A stretch of DNA of 64,000 nucleotides from Streptomyces diacarni. Lineage in GTDB: Bacteria; Actinomycetota; Actinomycetes; Streptomycetales; Streptomycetaceae. The notes below the pieces were generated by a model that had not been told where the DNA came from, made no database searches, and was given only the letters and a program-made list of their open reading frames with translations. How positions within the stretch are numbered: position 1 is the stretch's first letter; the number at the start of each line of letters is the position of its first letter. The position numbers and the translations under genes were made by a program. Positions 38,009 to 46,201 of this stretch are shown here, piece by piece. The stretch spans positions 372,001 to 436,000 of the forward strand of contig NZ_QOIN01000047.1 in NCBI RefSeq assembly GCF_003323715.1. The letters run 5' to 3'.

Positions 38009-40192
38009 ATGCTGAGCCGTCCGCGCAGCCATGAACCCATCCCCTGGCGGCACGGCGTCGTCAGCACGCCGCTGTTCACCGCCGCCACCGTCTACGCCGG
38101 AAGCCTCACCCTCGGCCTGGCCCAGGACGCCGGAACCGCCCTTCCGCTCGGCTGGATCGGCGTCGGCTCGATGACCGGTATCGCCGCCGCGGCGGTCTCC
38201 CGCTGGGTGCGCACCAGTGGCCAGGGCCGCTACCGACGCTGGTTCCACACCGGGTTCACCACCGCCTGGACCAGCGCCACCGCCGCGTGGGTCAACTGGG
38301 CCGCCCACGGCACCCCGTGGACCATGGCATCCGCCGCCGCGCTGACCGCCGCCACCACGGCACTCACCCCGTTCTACGCCATCGACCGGGGCCTGCGCGC
38401 CGAGGAGATCGCGGCGCAGTGGGCAACCGAGAGCGGCGCCAAGAACGCGGACACGGCCGCGTGGGAACAGCACCTGGCCGACGCCGGCGCCCGCGGGGTG
38501 GAGGTGTCCAAGCAGCAGCCCACCCGCGGTGGCTACAAGCTGCTGCTGACACTGGCCAGCAGCACCACCGCCCACCTGCGCACCCTCCTGCCGACCCTGG
38601 AAGTGAGGGCCGGAGTGCGCACCGGCGCTCTGCGGCTGGAGAGCACGCCGCAAGCGAACGAAGCGTGGCTGCACGTGACCACCCGCGATGTCCTGGCCGA
38701 GACGATCCACCTCCCGGCGGACGACCACCCCCTGACGATCCGCAAGCCGCTCACCCTCGGGGACCTGGAGTCCGGTGAGCCGCTGGAGATCCTCTTCCGG
38801 CAGAACTCCGTGCTGGTGGCCGGGGCCAAGGGGTCGGGCAAGTCGGTGCTGCTGCACGTCATCATCGCCGCCCTCACCCGCTGTGTGGACGTGGTGATCT
38901 GGATGGTGGACATGGCCCAGGGCAACACCGCCAAGCGGTGGCTGCGCCCCTGGGCCCAGCAGTGGAAGGACCGCGACGGGAACCTGATCGACCGGCCCAT
39001 CCTGGACTGGGTGGCCACCACCCCCGACGAGGCAGTCCGCCTCTACAAGGCCGCACACGCGGTCGGGGACGGCCGTGCACTGCGGATGAAGGGCGGCAAG
39101 ATCCAGCCCAAGGAGTCCGAGCCGGCCATCGTCGTCGTCTCCGACGAGAACAGCGACCTGATGGCCTGGACACCCGACGCGCTCAAGGCCAAGACCCGCG
39201 GCGTGAAGAAGGGCCGCAAGGCCGCCGTCGACTACATCGACGCGGTACAGCGCGGCACCGGGCCGAACACGGGCGGCGGGGAGATCGCCTCCCAGTACGA
39301 CACCGTGATCGGGATGAAGTTCCGGGAGAAGGCCGAGGGACAGTTCGTCTTCCCCGACCACTACCAGCAGGTCAACGTCGCAACCCTCCCCGGCAACGGC
39401 TCCCTCTACATCCTCGACGGCGCCCGCGCCGCCGTCGGCGGCACCGGCCCCGAGCGGGCCAAGGCGTACTTCGCCAACGACGAGGACGAACGGGAGGACG
39501 GCGCCCGCTGCGAGGACATCGAGCTACTGTCCGTCGCCCGGTGGGACATCCGCCCCGACCTCGACCAAGCCGCCCAAACCGACGCCGCCCCCTTCGGCTA
39601 CGCCAACCGGTGGACCGACCCCAACCGCGTGGCGTGGCTATGTGAATCCCTTGACATGCCGCGCCCCGCCGGCGCCACCACCCCGCGGCAGACGACCGCC
39701 GCTCAGGACGGCCCGCCCTCGCGGGAGGCGGGCGGGTCGGCCGGGCTGGGGACGCTCACGCCGATGAAGCCGCTCGACTACTACGTCCAGAAGGCCAAGA
39801 GCCAGCCGACCGAGCAGCAGCCTCCCGAGCGTCCCCAGGCGCCGGAGGGGGGCGGCGGCTCGGGGGAAGGGCCGGACGACCCGCAGACGGCCGCGGCCAT
39901 CGCGCGGGCGCTGGAAGAGTTCGAGCGGATCACCGAACAGGCCGCGACCGCCCAAGACGCCGAACAGGCGCCCGGAAACGACGGCGCCGACGGTCCCGAG
40001 TGGCTTCCCGCGGCCATCCACGCCGTGGAGTCCGCCGGGGCCGCCGGACTCAAGCCCGCAGCCGTCGCGGGCATCGTCAAGCGCGACCGCAAGACGGTCC
40101 GCGAAGGACTCAAAGCCGCCGTCGAGCGGGGCGAGCTGGTCTACCGGGACCGCGGGCCGCACTCCGTCTACGTCCACCCCGACCACGCCTGA
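38009..40192 (+). CDS. traB: TraB-type FtsK/SpoIIIE DNA translocase
   Basis: Hexameric ATPase that transports double-stranded DNA in Streptomyces conjugation. 727 residues from the ATG at 38009. Two or three membrane segments (about 15-110) are followed by the ATPase core: Walker A GAKGSGKS (272-279), Walker B AIVVVSDE (about 372-379). A C-terminal winged helix (about 650-727: AVESAGAAGLKPAAVAGIVK) is like the FtsK gamma domain that reads short repeats. Just downstream lies a candidate clt repeat locus. RBS GGAG 11 nt upstream. Confidence 0.9.
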   Translation: MLSRPRSHEPIPWRHGVVSTPLFTAATVYAGSLTLGLAQDAGTALPLGWIGVGSMTGIAAAAVSRWVRTSGQGRYRRWFHTGFTTAWTSATAAWVNWAAHGTPWTMASAAALTAATTALTPFYAIDRGLRAEEIAAQWATESGAKNADTAAWEQHLADAGARGVEVSKQQPTRGGYKLLLTLASSTTAHLRTLLPTLEVRAGVRTGALRLESTPQANEAWLHVTTRDVLAETIHLPADDHPLTIRKPLTLGDLESGEPLEILFRQNSVLVAGAKGSGKSVLLHVIIAALTRCVDVVIWMVDMAQGNTAKRWLRPWAQQWKDRDGNLIDRPILDWVATTPDEAVRLYKAAHAVGDGRALRMKGGKIQPKESEPAIVVVSDENSDLMAWTPDALKAKTRGVKKGRKAAVDYIDAVQRGTGPNTGGGEIASQYDTVIGMKFREKAEGQFVFPDHYQQVNVATLPGNGSLYILDGARAAVGGTGPERAKAYFANDEDEREDGARCEDIELLSVARWDIRPDLDQAAQTDAAPFGYANRWTDPNRVAWLCESLDMPRPAGATTPRQTTAAQDGPPSREAGGSAGLGTLTPMKPLDYYVQKAKSQPTEQQPPERPQAPEGGGGSGEGPDDPQTAAAIARALEEFERITEQAATAQDAEQAPGNDGADGPEWLPAAIHAVESAGAAGLKPAAVAGIVKRDRKTVREGLKAAVERGELVYRDRGPHSVYVHPDHA

Positions 40193-40211
40193 CAGCTCAC
40201 TCACGGTTACT

Positions 40212-40335
40212 GGTTAGTGGGTAGTGGGGCCGCACCCCACTACCCACTAACCCTCTCAACACCCGCGCAGGGCACCTTCACCAGCGTCTGTCAGTCGCAC
40301 CCCACTACCCGCTACCCAGTACCCACTACCCAGTA
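40212..40335 (+). repeat. Candidate clt/TRS locus: inverted repeat and CTACCC iterons
   Basis: Perfect 18-bp inverted repeat GGTTAGTGGGTAGTGGGG (40212-40229) with its reverse complement (40235-40252) and a 5-bp loop. At 40300-40335 follow heptamer repeats of NNTACCC (ACTACCC, GCTACCC, AGTACCC, ACTACCC). It lies 20-140 bp after traB. In other Streptomyces plasmids, TraB's C-terminus recognises tandem 8-bp TRS repeats of the clt site located downstream of traB, so this is the expected place. Confidence 0.65.
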
Positions 40336-40399
40336 GAACCACAGTGCGTGACCACCGAGGCGGCCCGCGGGCCGCCTCTTCCCCGTCTGGAGGCGTCTT

Positions 40400-40870
40400 G
40401 TGGAGACCCCCTACGAGATCACCACCCTCACCCGCACCGACCAGACCAACCCGCCCGCACACCTCGTGCGGGCCCCACTCGGCCCGGCCGAGATCCCGCC
40501 GGGGGTGGAGCTGGTGACCCTGCCCGACGGACGGCGCACCCTCGCCTACACCCAGGCGCCCGCCACGGCCCCCCCGCTGGCCGCCGCGCCGTCATCCGGG
40601 GTCCCCGGCTGGGCCAAGACAACCGCGCTGCTCGCCCCGACCCTCGGCGCCGGAATCGGCGCCGGCGGATTCGGCCTCTCCTACGCCGCACCCGGAGTCA
40701 TCGCCATGACCAACGCCCTCTGGGCCGCCGTCGCCCTGATCGCCACCGGATGCGGCGGCGCCGCCCTCCTCCTGGGCCGCTGGCGCAACCGCGCCCCCGC
40801 CCACATCACACAGAACATCACCGCCCACGGCTTCATGAGCCGCGCAGGCGGCACCATCAACCACCACTGA
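40400..40870 (+). CDS. Small membrane protein (Spd-like)
   Basis: 156 residues from a GTG with TGGAGG 6 nt upstream. Pro-rich N-terminus, then two membrane segments (about 75-98 and 103-126), and a short polar tail (APAHITQNITAHG). Membrane proteins of this size and place downstream of traB are typical spread (Spd) proteins for intramycelial transfer. Assignment is by context. Confidence 0.65.
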   Translation: METPYEITTLTRTDQTNPPAHLVRAPLGPAEIPPGVELVTLPDGRRTLAYTQAPATAPPLAAAPSSGVPGWAKTTALLAPTLGAGIGAGGFGLSYAAPGVIAMTNALWAAVALIATGCGGAALLLGRWRNRAPAHITQNITAHGFMSRAGGTINHH

Positions 40871-40880
40871 GGAGCACGCC

Positions 40881-41069
40881 GTGACCGTCTCCTTGTTCGT
40901 CCTGCTCGCTGCCGTCGTCTTCTTCCTGCTGCGCTCCCGCTCCGTCGGCACCTGGGCCGCGATAGCCGTCTTCCTCCTCGGCTTCTACACCGCCAGCACC
41001 GACGCCCGCTCCACCATCAACAACCTCGTCTCCTCCATCACCAACACCGCCAACGACTTCGGCGGCTGA
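40881..41069 (+). CDS. Small SpdD-like membrane protein
   Basis: 62 residues, GTG start 10 bp after the previous gene, with two hydrophobic segments (LFVLLAAVVFFLLRS; WAAIAVFLLGFYTA). Typical of the tiny membrane proteins of the spread cluster of Streptomyces elements. Confidence 0.6.
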   Translation: MTVSLFVLLAAVVFFLLRSRSVGTWAAIAVFLLGFYTASTDARSTINNLVSSITNTANDFGG

Positions 41070-41089
41070 CCGGAAGGAGAACGCACGCT

Positions 41090-41407
41090 ATGACCGACAC
41101 CGCCCCCAGGGGCCAGACCGGCTACCTCCGCCTCGTCGACGAGGCGGAGGACTGGGGATGGGACGACGTGACCGCCGTCGTCTTCCCCGGCCACCTGCCT
41201 GAGCGCATCGTGTGGGCCGCACTCAACGCCCGCGCGCGGATCGTCTGGAACGACCCCCTGCGCACCTACACCCCCGGCCAGCCGCAGCACCTCTACGCCC
41301 GTCCCGTCCCGTGCCCGGACCCCGCCGACTGCGGCTGTCGCACCACCCACCCCGAAGCAACCCAGACCCCCACCCCGAACCCCGTCACCCTCGTCGACTT
41401 CCTCTGA
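41090..41407 (+). CDS. Hypothetical element protein
   Basis: 105 residues, beginning MTDTAPRGQTGYLRLVDEAE, with a C-terminal Cys cluster (CPDPADCGC) suggestive of a metal site. It has aromatic/acidic residues but no known fold. It is 20 bp after the membrane gene and 12 bp before ssb, probably one operon. Confidence 0.65.
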   Translation: MTDTAPRGQTGYLRLVDEAEDWGWDDVTAVVFPGHLPERIVWAALNARARIVWNDPLRTYTPGQPQHLYARPVPCPDPADCGCRTTHPEATQTPTPNPVTLVDFL

Positions 41408-41419
41408 AAGGAATCACCC

Positions 41420-41875
41420 ATGGCCATGGGAGACACCCCCATCACGATCATCGGCAACCTCACCGACGACCCCGAGCTGAAGTTCACCACCTCCGGCGCC
41501 GCCCTGGCCCGCTTCACCGTCGCCTCCACCCCGCGGCAGTTCGACCGCGAGTCCGGCCAGTACAAGGACGGCACCGCGATGTTCATGCGCTGCTCGGCCT
41601 GGCGCGGCCTGGCCGAGAACATCGCGGCTTCGCTGGCCAAGGGGCACCGCGTGGTCGTCTCCGGACGGCTGCGGCAGCACAACTGGCAGACCCCGGAAGG
41701 CGACAACCGCTCCATGCTCGCCATGGAGGTCGATGAGATCGGCCCGTCCCTGCGCTTCGCCACCGCCCAGCCGGTCAAGGCGACCGGCGAGACGAAGAAG
41801 GCGGCGGCGCCCGCCGACGACGCCTGGAACACCGGCGGCAACCGCCCGGCCGCCGGGGACGAGCCGCCGTTCTAG
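41420..41875 (+). CDS. ssb: Single-stranded DNA-binding protein
   Basis: 151 residues with the OB-fold signature (ITIIGNLTDDPELKFTTSGA, FMRCSAWRGLAENIAASLAK) and an acidic C-terminal tip DEPPF, the SSB interaction peptide. It is an element-borne SSB, expected to protect single strands during replication or transfer. Lies in the replication module just before the methyltransferase gene. Confidence 0.92.
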   Translation: MAMGDTPITIIGNLTDDPELKFTTSGAALARFTVASTPRQFDRESGQYKDGTAMFMRCSAWRGLAENIAASLAKGHRVVVSGRLRQHNWQTPEGDNRSMLAMEVDEIGPSLRFATAQPVKATGETKKAAAPADDAWNTGGNRPAAGDEPPF

Positions 41876-41881
41876 ACACGC

Positions 41882-41925
41882 CAGGGGCGGCCCCACCTCG
41901 CCAAAGGAATCCGGGGCCGCCCCTG
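41882..41925 (+). terminator. ssb terminator
   Basis: Inverted repeat CAGGGGCGGCCCC / GGGGCCGCCCCTG (13 bp each) separated by 18 bp, beginning 7 bp after the ssb stop codon. Confidence 0.75.
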
Positions 41926-41969
41926 CCCAACCAGCACCAACTCAACAGCGAGCACTGGAGGTCTCCAGG

Positions 41970-43268
41970 ATGACCCAACCCACCCCGTCGACACCACACG
42001 AGGACGAGCCGTTCGCGGTGAGTCTGTGTACCGGATCTGCGGCGCTGGACCTGGCCGTGGAAGCGGTCACCGGTCTGCCGGTCCGTGTCGTGGGCGAGAA
42101 GGACAAGGCCGCCTCCCGGCTGCTGGCCGCGCGGCTGCCGCACGCCACCAACCTCGGCGACATCACGGCGGTCGACTGGCCCGCCATCGCCGCCGGCCTG
42201 CCCCGCCCGGCCGCTCTGATCGCCGGTTTCCCCTGCCAGGACATCTCCAACGCCGGACCCAGGAAGGGGATCGCCGGTGACCGCTCCGGACTGTGGACCA
42301 CGATCGTCGAGGCTGTTCGCCACCTTCGACCCCGACTCCTGTTCCTGGAAAACGTCGCGGCCATCCGCTCCCGGGGACTCGACGTCGTCGCCCGGGACCT
42401 GGCCACGCTCGGGTATGACGCGCGGTGGATGTGCCTACGAGCTGGAGACCCCGACGTCGGCGCCCCGCACCGCCGCGACCGGTGGTTCGCCCTCGCCCAT
42501 CCCGCTGCTGAAAACCCCCACCTCCCAGCTCGGCAGGAACGGCGGACCGCAGCACCCGGACAAACGCAAAGCCGGGGGACACGGGCCGACGCTGGAGGAC
42601 GAAGTGGTGTTCTTGCTGCCCACCCGCGAGCCGGAACAGCAGCGGGAGCGGGGGGAGGGCTGAGGCTGCTGCCCACGCCGTCGGCCGCCGACGGCACGGG
42701 CGGGCCGGGCACCTCCCCCAAACGCAGGGGCGGGATGAACCTGCGTACCGCCGTCACCCTGCTGCCCACCCCGGCCGCGCGGGACTGGAAGTCCGGCGCC
42801 TCCAACCTGCTGGGCACCAACAGCAGGCCGCTGAACGAAGTGGTCGTCAACCTGCTGCCCACACCGAAGGCCAGCGACGGGCCGCACGGCGGGCCGAACC
42901 AGCGGGACGCGGCGGGACGCTACTACCTGCCCGGCCAGGCCGTGCGGCTCGATGACCGCACGTGGGTGGCCACCAACGGCACCGACTACGGTCCCGCGAT
43001 CCGCCGCTGGGAGACGGTCCTGGGCCGCCGGGCACCCGAGCCCACCGAGCCGGGCACGCGCGGCAACCGGCGCCTTTCCCCGGCATTCGTCGAATGGATG
43101 ATGGGCGCCGACCCGGGCTGGGTCACCTCCCCCGACCTGGGCCTCTCCCGCTCCGACCAACTCAAAATCCTCGGCAACGGCGTCGTCATCCACCAAGCCG
43201 CCCACGCCTACCGGCAACTCCTCACCGCCAGCCAGGCCACGGACGCCGACGGGGAGGCCGCCGCATGA
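41970..43268 (+). CDS. C5 cytosine DNA methyltransferase with a frame-swapped segment
   Basis: 432 residues from the ATG at 41970 (GGAGG 8 nt upstream). The motifs are motif I-like LCTGSAALDLA, motif IV GFPCQDIS with catalytic Cys89, motif VI LFLENVAA, motif VIII GAPHRRDRWFALA and motif X LGNGVVIHQA. In the region 42498-42660, between motifs VIII and IX, the apparent coding frame is +1 relative to the rest: 47 of 54 codons there have G/C third positions against 26 of 54 in the annotated frame. The +1 frame encodes LLKTPTSQLGRNGGPQH and HPDKRKAGGHGPTLEDEV, which look like conserved methyltransferase sequence. The two shifts compensate, so the ORF remains open but the target-recognition part may be altered. 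The C-terminus overlaps the primase start. Confidence 0.85.
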   Translation: MTQPTPSTPHEDEPFAVSLCTGSAALDLAVEAVTGLPVRVVGEKDKAASRLLAARLPHATNLGDITAVDWPAIAAGLPRPAALIAGFPCQDISNAGPRKGIAGDRSGLWTTIVEAVRHLRPRLLFLENVAAIRSRGLDVVARDLATLGYDARWMCLRAGDPDVGAPHRRDRWFALAHPAAENPHLPARQERRTAAPGQTQSRGTRADAGGRSGVLAAHPRAGTAAGAGGGLRLLPTPSAADGTGGPGTSPKRRGGMNLRTAVTLLPTPAARDWKSGASNLLGTNSRPLNEVVVNLLPTPKASDGPHGGPNQRDAAGRYYLPGQAVRLDDRTWVATNGTDYGPAIRRWETVLGRRAPEPTEPGTRGNRRLSPAFVEWMMGADPGWVTSPDLGLSRSDQLKILGNGVVIHQAAHAYRQLLTASQATDADGEAAA

Positions 43269-44179
43269 ACGCCCCGAGCTGCAACCTGGCACTCCTCGCG
43301 TGGGCGCTGGAGGCTGCACGGCGTGGGTGGCACGTCTTCCCTCTACGCCCCGGCGACAAGCGTCCCGCCGGCCACGCCGACAAGCACTGCCCTCGCACCG
43401 GCCGCTGCGCCGACGGGCACCGCACGCCCGAGCAGCGCGCCACCACCGACAAGGACCTGCTGGTGGCTGCGTGGTCCCAGCAGCCCTACAACGTCGGCGT
43501 CGCCACGGGCCCGTCCGGGCTGCTGGTGGTCGACCTGGACACGCGCAAACCGAAAGACTCGAAGGACGCGCCTGACGGCGCGGACTCCTTCCAAGCGCTC
43601 TGCGAGCGCGCCGACCAGCCACGACCTGCCACCTTCCGGGTGCGGACCCCCAGCGGCGGGGAACACCTGTACTTCACCCAGCCGCCCGGCACCCACCTGC
43701 ACAACACCGCAGGCCGTCTGGCCAGGCGGATCGACACCCGCGGGTGGGGCGGCTACGTCGTCGCCCCCGGCAGCACCACCCCCGACGGCACCTACACCGT
43801 CCTCGACGACCAGGAGCCCACACCGCTGCCCGGCTGGCTGCACGACGCACTCAAGCCACCCCAGCGGCCCGCGCGGCCGGCAGCCGGGCCGGTCGTGACC
43901 AGGGCGGGCGGGTACGCCGCGGCTGCGCTGCGGGGCGAGGTGGCCAACGTGGCGGGCGCTGCGGACGGCACACGCAACGCCACGCTGCTGCGGGCCGCGC
44001 GGGCTCTGGGGCGGCTGGTCGCGTCCGGCGACCTCGACCGGGGGGAGGTCGAAGAGGCTCTTAGTAGGGGGGCGGCGGCCAACGCCACACAGTCGCAGCG
44101 CTACTACGACGACGTGATCCGCCGGGGCCTGGACTGGTCCATCACCCACAACCCGACATCCGGGAGGCGGGCAGCGTGA
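43265..44179 (+). CDS. Bifunctional primase-polymerase (Prim-Pol)
   Basis: 304 residues from an ATG that overlaps the methyltransferase stop (ATGA). Contains the Prim-Pol pattern: VVDLDT (DxD, about residues 88-93), SGGEHLYF, and RIDTRGWGGYVVAPGS. This is the AICE replication type called RepPP. It acts with the following DUF3631 helicase to copy the excised element. A Zn or HTH tail is not seen. C-terminal ~60 residues are helical. Confidence 0.9.
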   Translation: MNAPSCNLALLAWALEAARRGWHVFPLRPGDKRPAGHADKHCPRTGRCADGHRTPEQRATTDKDLLVAAWSQQPYNVGVATGPSGLLVVDLDTRKPKDSKDAPDGADSFQALCERADQPRPATFRVRTPSGGEHLYFTQPPGTHLHNTAGRLARRIDTRGWGGYVVAPGSTTPDGTYTVLDDQEPTPLPGWLHDALKPPQRPARPAAGPVVTRAGGYAAAALRGEVANVAGAADGTRNATLLRAARALGRLVASGDLDRGEVEEALSRGAAANATQSQRYYDDVIRRGLDWSITHNPTSGRRAA

Positions 44180-44541
44180 CCGAACCCCCCTCCACTAAGA
44201 GCCTCCCCACCCGTGATGCGGGACGACCGGCCGCCCGGCAGCCGCAGCACGACGCCGGCGGCGGCATGGAGCAGGGCGGCCGGCAGGCCGTCCTTTCAGC
44301 TCTTCCCTTCACCACCCTGGCCGAGCAGCAGGCCGGGGCCGATGGGCGCCGCCCAGTCGCCTGGCTGCACATCACCGCACCCGGCCGCGGCGCCACCCCG
44401 ACCGCCACCTCCCGCTGTGCCTGCGGCCGTGACCGCAGCGCCGTCGGCCACCGCAAGGTCCTCACCCTGATCGAGGACCACACCACCCACCGCACCACCT
44501 GCCCGACGCTCACCCGCACCGAAGGGAGGGCCGCCGCATGA
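44176..44541 (+). CDS. Small zinc-motif protein
   Basis: 121 residues, GTGA overlap with the primase stop and 4-bp overlap with the helicase start. Contains a Cys pair CACGRD and a further Cys (HRTTCPT) suggesting a zinc site. It is between the primase and helicase, so it may be a replication accessory. No family recognised. Confidence 0.65.
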   Translation: MTEPPSTKSLPTRDAGRPAARQPQHDAGGGMEQGGRQAVLSALPFTTLAEQQAGADGRRPVAWLHITAPGRGATPTATSRCACGRDRSAVGHRKVLTLIEDHTTHRTTCPTLTRTEGRAAA

Positions 44542-45785
44542 CCGAGCCCATCGACGGCGCCGCACTGCTCGACCAGGTCGAGCACTTCCACCGCCGCTTC
44601 AACGTCTTCCCCACCGAAGCCGCCTACGTCGCCGTCACCCTGTGGGACGCGCACGCGCACCTCATGGACGCGCTCGACGGCACCGCCCGCCTGGCCTTCC
44701 TCTCCCCGGAACCGGGGTCAGGGAAGTCCCGCGCGCTGGAGATCGTGGAAACCCTCACCCCACGCGCTGCGACCACCGTCAACGCGTCCGCGAACGCGCT
44801 GTTCCGGCTCGTCTCCGCAGAGGAGGGCACACCGACGCTCCTGTTCGACGAGATCGACACCGTCTTCGGCCCCAAGGCCGGCGGAAACGAGGAAGTGCGT
44901 GGCTTCCTCAACTCCGGTTATCGCCGCGGCGCCAAGTCCCTGCGCTGCGTCGGGGACGGCACCGACCAGAAGGCCGCCTTCCTCCCCTCCTTCTGCGCGG
45001 TCGCCATGGCCGGACTCGGATCGCTGCCGGACACGATCCTGACCCGCTCCGTCATCATCCGGATGCGGAAAAAGGCCCCCAACGAAACGTGCGAACCCTA
45101 CCGACGCCGCCTCCACGAGAAGCAGGGTCACGCACTGCGCGACCAGCTCGCAGAGTGGACCAGCACCCTGCACGACCGAATCATCGACGCCTGGCCCGAG
45201 ATGCCCGAAGGCGTCGTCGACCGCCCGGCCGACGTGTGGGAGCCACTGCTCGCGGTCGCCGACGCGGCCGGCGGCCACTGGCCCGAGCGGGGACGCGCCG
45301 CCTGCCTGGCGCTCATCAAGGCCGCCAGCGCGGGCGACGAAGCCTCCCTCGGAGTAAGGCTGTTGACCGATCTACGCGACCGCGTGTTCTGCGGCGTCGA
45401 TCGGATGCCCACCGCCGCCATCCTTGAAGTCCTCCTCTCCCTGGACGACTCCCCCTGGGACGACCTGAGCGAGGACGGACAGGCCATCAAGCCCCTCACC
45501 GCCCGCCGACTGTCCAAGCTCCTGAGCCAGTACGTGCGCCCCGACAACACCCCGATCAAGCCCAAAGGCATTCGGGTCGGCAGCACCACCCCCAAGGGGT
45601 ACTACGCGGAAGACCTCCAAGACGCCTGGACCCGCTACTGCCCCCCGGACCCCCAGAAATCCGCAACAGCCGCAACAGCCGCAACACCGCAGGTCAACCG
45701 GGGTGAAATTGTGGCGGAAGGCCCTTCCGAGACCCGCCACATGCACGCGGAAACCGACACACGCACCCTCCGCAGCGTCGGCTGA
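44538..45785 (+). CDS. DUF3631 P-loop helicase/ATPase
   Basis: 415 residues with Walker A PEPGSGKS (57-64), Walker B LLFDEID (101-107) and the DUF3631 C-terminal domain (VFCGVDRMPTAAILEVLLSL, DDSPWDDLSEDGQAIKPLTA). The partner of Prim-Pol in many actinobacterial elements: it likely unwinds the origin. The start overlaps the previous gene by 4 bp. The 3' end contains CCGCAACAG repeats. Confidence 0.88.
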   Translation: MTEPIDGAALLDQVEHFHRRFNVFPTEAAYVAVTLWDAHAHLMDALDGTARLAFLSPEPGSGKSRALEIVETLTPRAATTVNASANALFRLVSAEEGTPTLLFDEIDTVFGPKAGGNEEVRGFLNSGYRRGAKSLRCVGDGTDQKAAFLPSFCAVAMAGLGSLPDTILTRSVIIRMRKKAPNETCEPYRRRLHEKQGHALRDQLAEWTSTLHDRIIDAWPEMPEGVVDRPADVWEPLLAVADAAGGHWPERGRAACLALIKAASAGDEASLGVRLLTDLRDRVFCGVDRMPTAAILEVLLSLDDSPWDDLSEDGQAIKPLTARRLSKLLSQYVRPDNTPIKPKGIRVGSTTPKGYYAEDLQDAWTRYCPPDPQKSATAATAATPQVNRGEIVAEGPSETRHMHAETDTRTLRSVG

Positions 45786-45909
45786 CACCGTCCACGCGGC
45801 AGACGCCGCCAGGCCCCCGCCTGGCGGCCCCTATCCGCAACAGAAACACATCCGCCACAGATTTAAGGCCGCTGACCTGCAATGTTGCGGCGTGGCGGAT
45901 GTTGCGGAT
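45659..45909. repeat. Iteron-like CCGCMACA cluster, candidate origin
   Basis: ATCCGCAACAG-type motifs occur at 45659-45669, 45670-45678, 45679-45686, 45833-45843 and, as ATCCGCCACAG, at 45850-45860. Reverse-complement copies TGTTGCGG (45883-45890), TGGCGGAT (45893-45900) and ATGTTGCGGAT (45899-45909) and one at 45710-45719 are also present. The cluster straddles the helicase end and the gap before the excisionase gene. It could be the replication origin bound by the replication proteins, or a binding array for the excisionase. Confidence 0.55.
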
Positions 45910-45951
45910 TCCCCAGACGGAGAAACGACGACACCGCGAAGGAGTCGCACC

Positions 45952-46140
45952 GTGGCCCGCCCCCAGATGCTCAAGCTCTTGGAAGTTCTCGAAGAGATCG
46001 GCATGAGTCGCGCCGCCTTCTACCGCATGCGCGCACGTGGCCAGGCACCGAAGCTCATCAAGCTGCCGAACGGCCAGCTTCGCGTCCGTCGCAGCGACCT
46101 CGACGACTGGTGGGGCCGCTACGAAGAAGACGCCGCCTGA
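45952..46140 (+). CDS. Excisionase-like small HTH protein
   Basis: 62 residues from the GTG at 45952 (AAGGAG 7 nt upstream). MerR/AlpA-type helix-turn-helix (LLEVLEEIGMSRAAFYRMRA, RGQAPKLIKLPNGQLRVRRS) ending in DLDDWWGRY. Typical Xis of Streptomyces AICEs, needed for excision with the integrase immediately downstream. The reading frame continues upstream to 45703, but that part is in the helicase overlap and not family-like. Confidence 0.85.
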   Translation: MARPQMLKLLEVLEEIGMSRAAFYRMRARGQAPKLIKLPNGQLRVRRSDLDDWWGRYEEDAA

Positions 46141-46161
46141 CCTCACTGTCCACGAATACCG

Positions 46162-46190
46162 CCGAAGGGGCCCCGCGCGGGCCCCTTCGG
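46162..46190 (+). terminator. Hairpin between xis and int
   Basis: Perfect 12-bp stem CCGAAGGGGCCC / GGGCCCCTTCGG with a 5-nt loop, starting 21 bp after the xis stop and ending 3 bp before the int ribosome-binding site. It could uncouple or limit int expression from xis. Confidence 0.7.
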
Positions 46191-46201
46191 CATGGAGAGG
46201 C

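Noticed and set aside
42277..42663. A separate gene in the +1 frame within the methyltransferase
   Set aside because: Its coding-like part covers only 42498-42660 and its content fits the middle of a methyltransferase, so a frameshift inside one gene explains it better.
46037..46201. Upstream extension of the integrase
   Set aside because: The frame is open to 46037 but runs through the xis gene and the hairpin; the ATG at 46202 has the ribosome-binding site.
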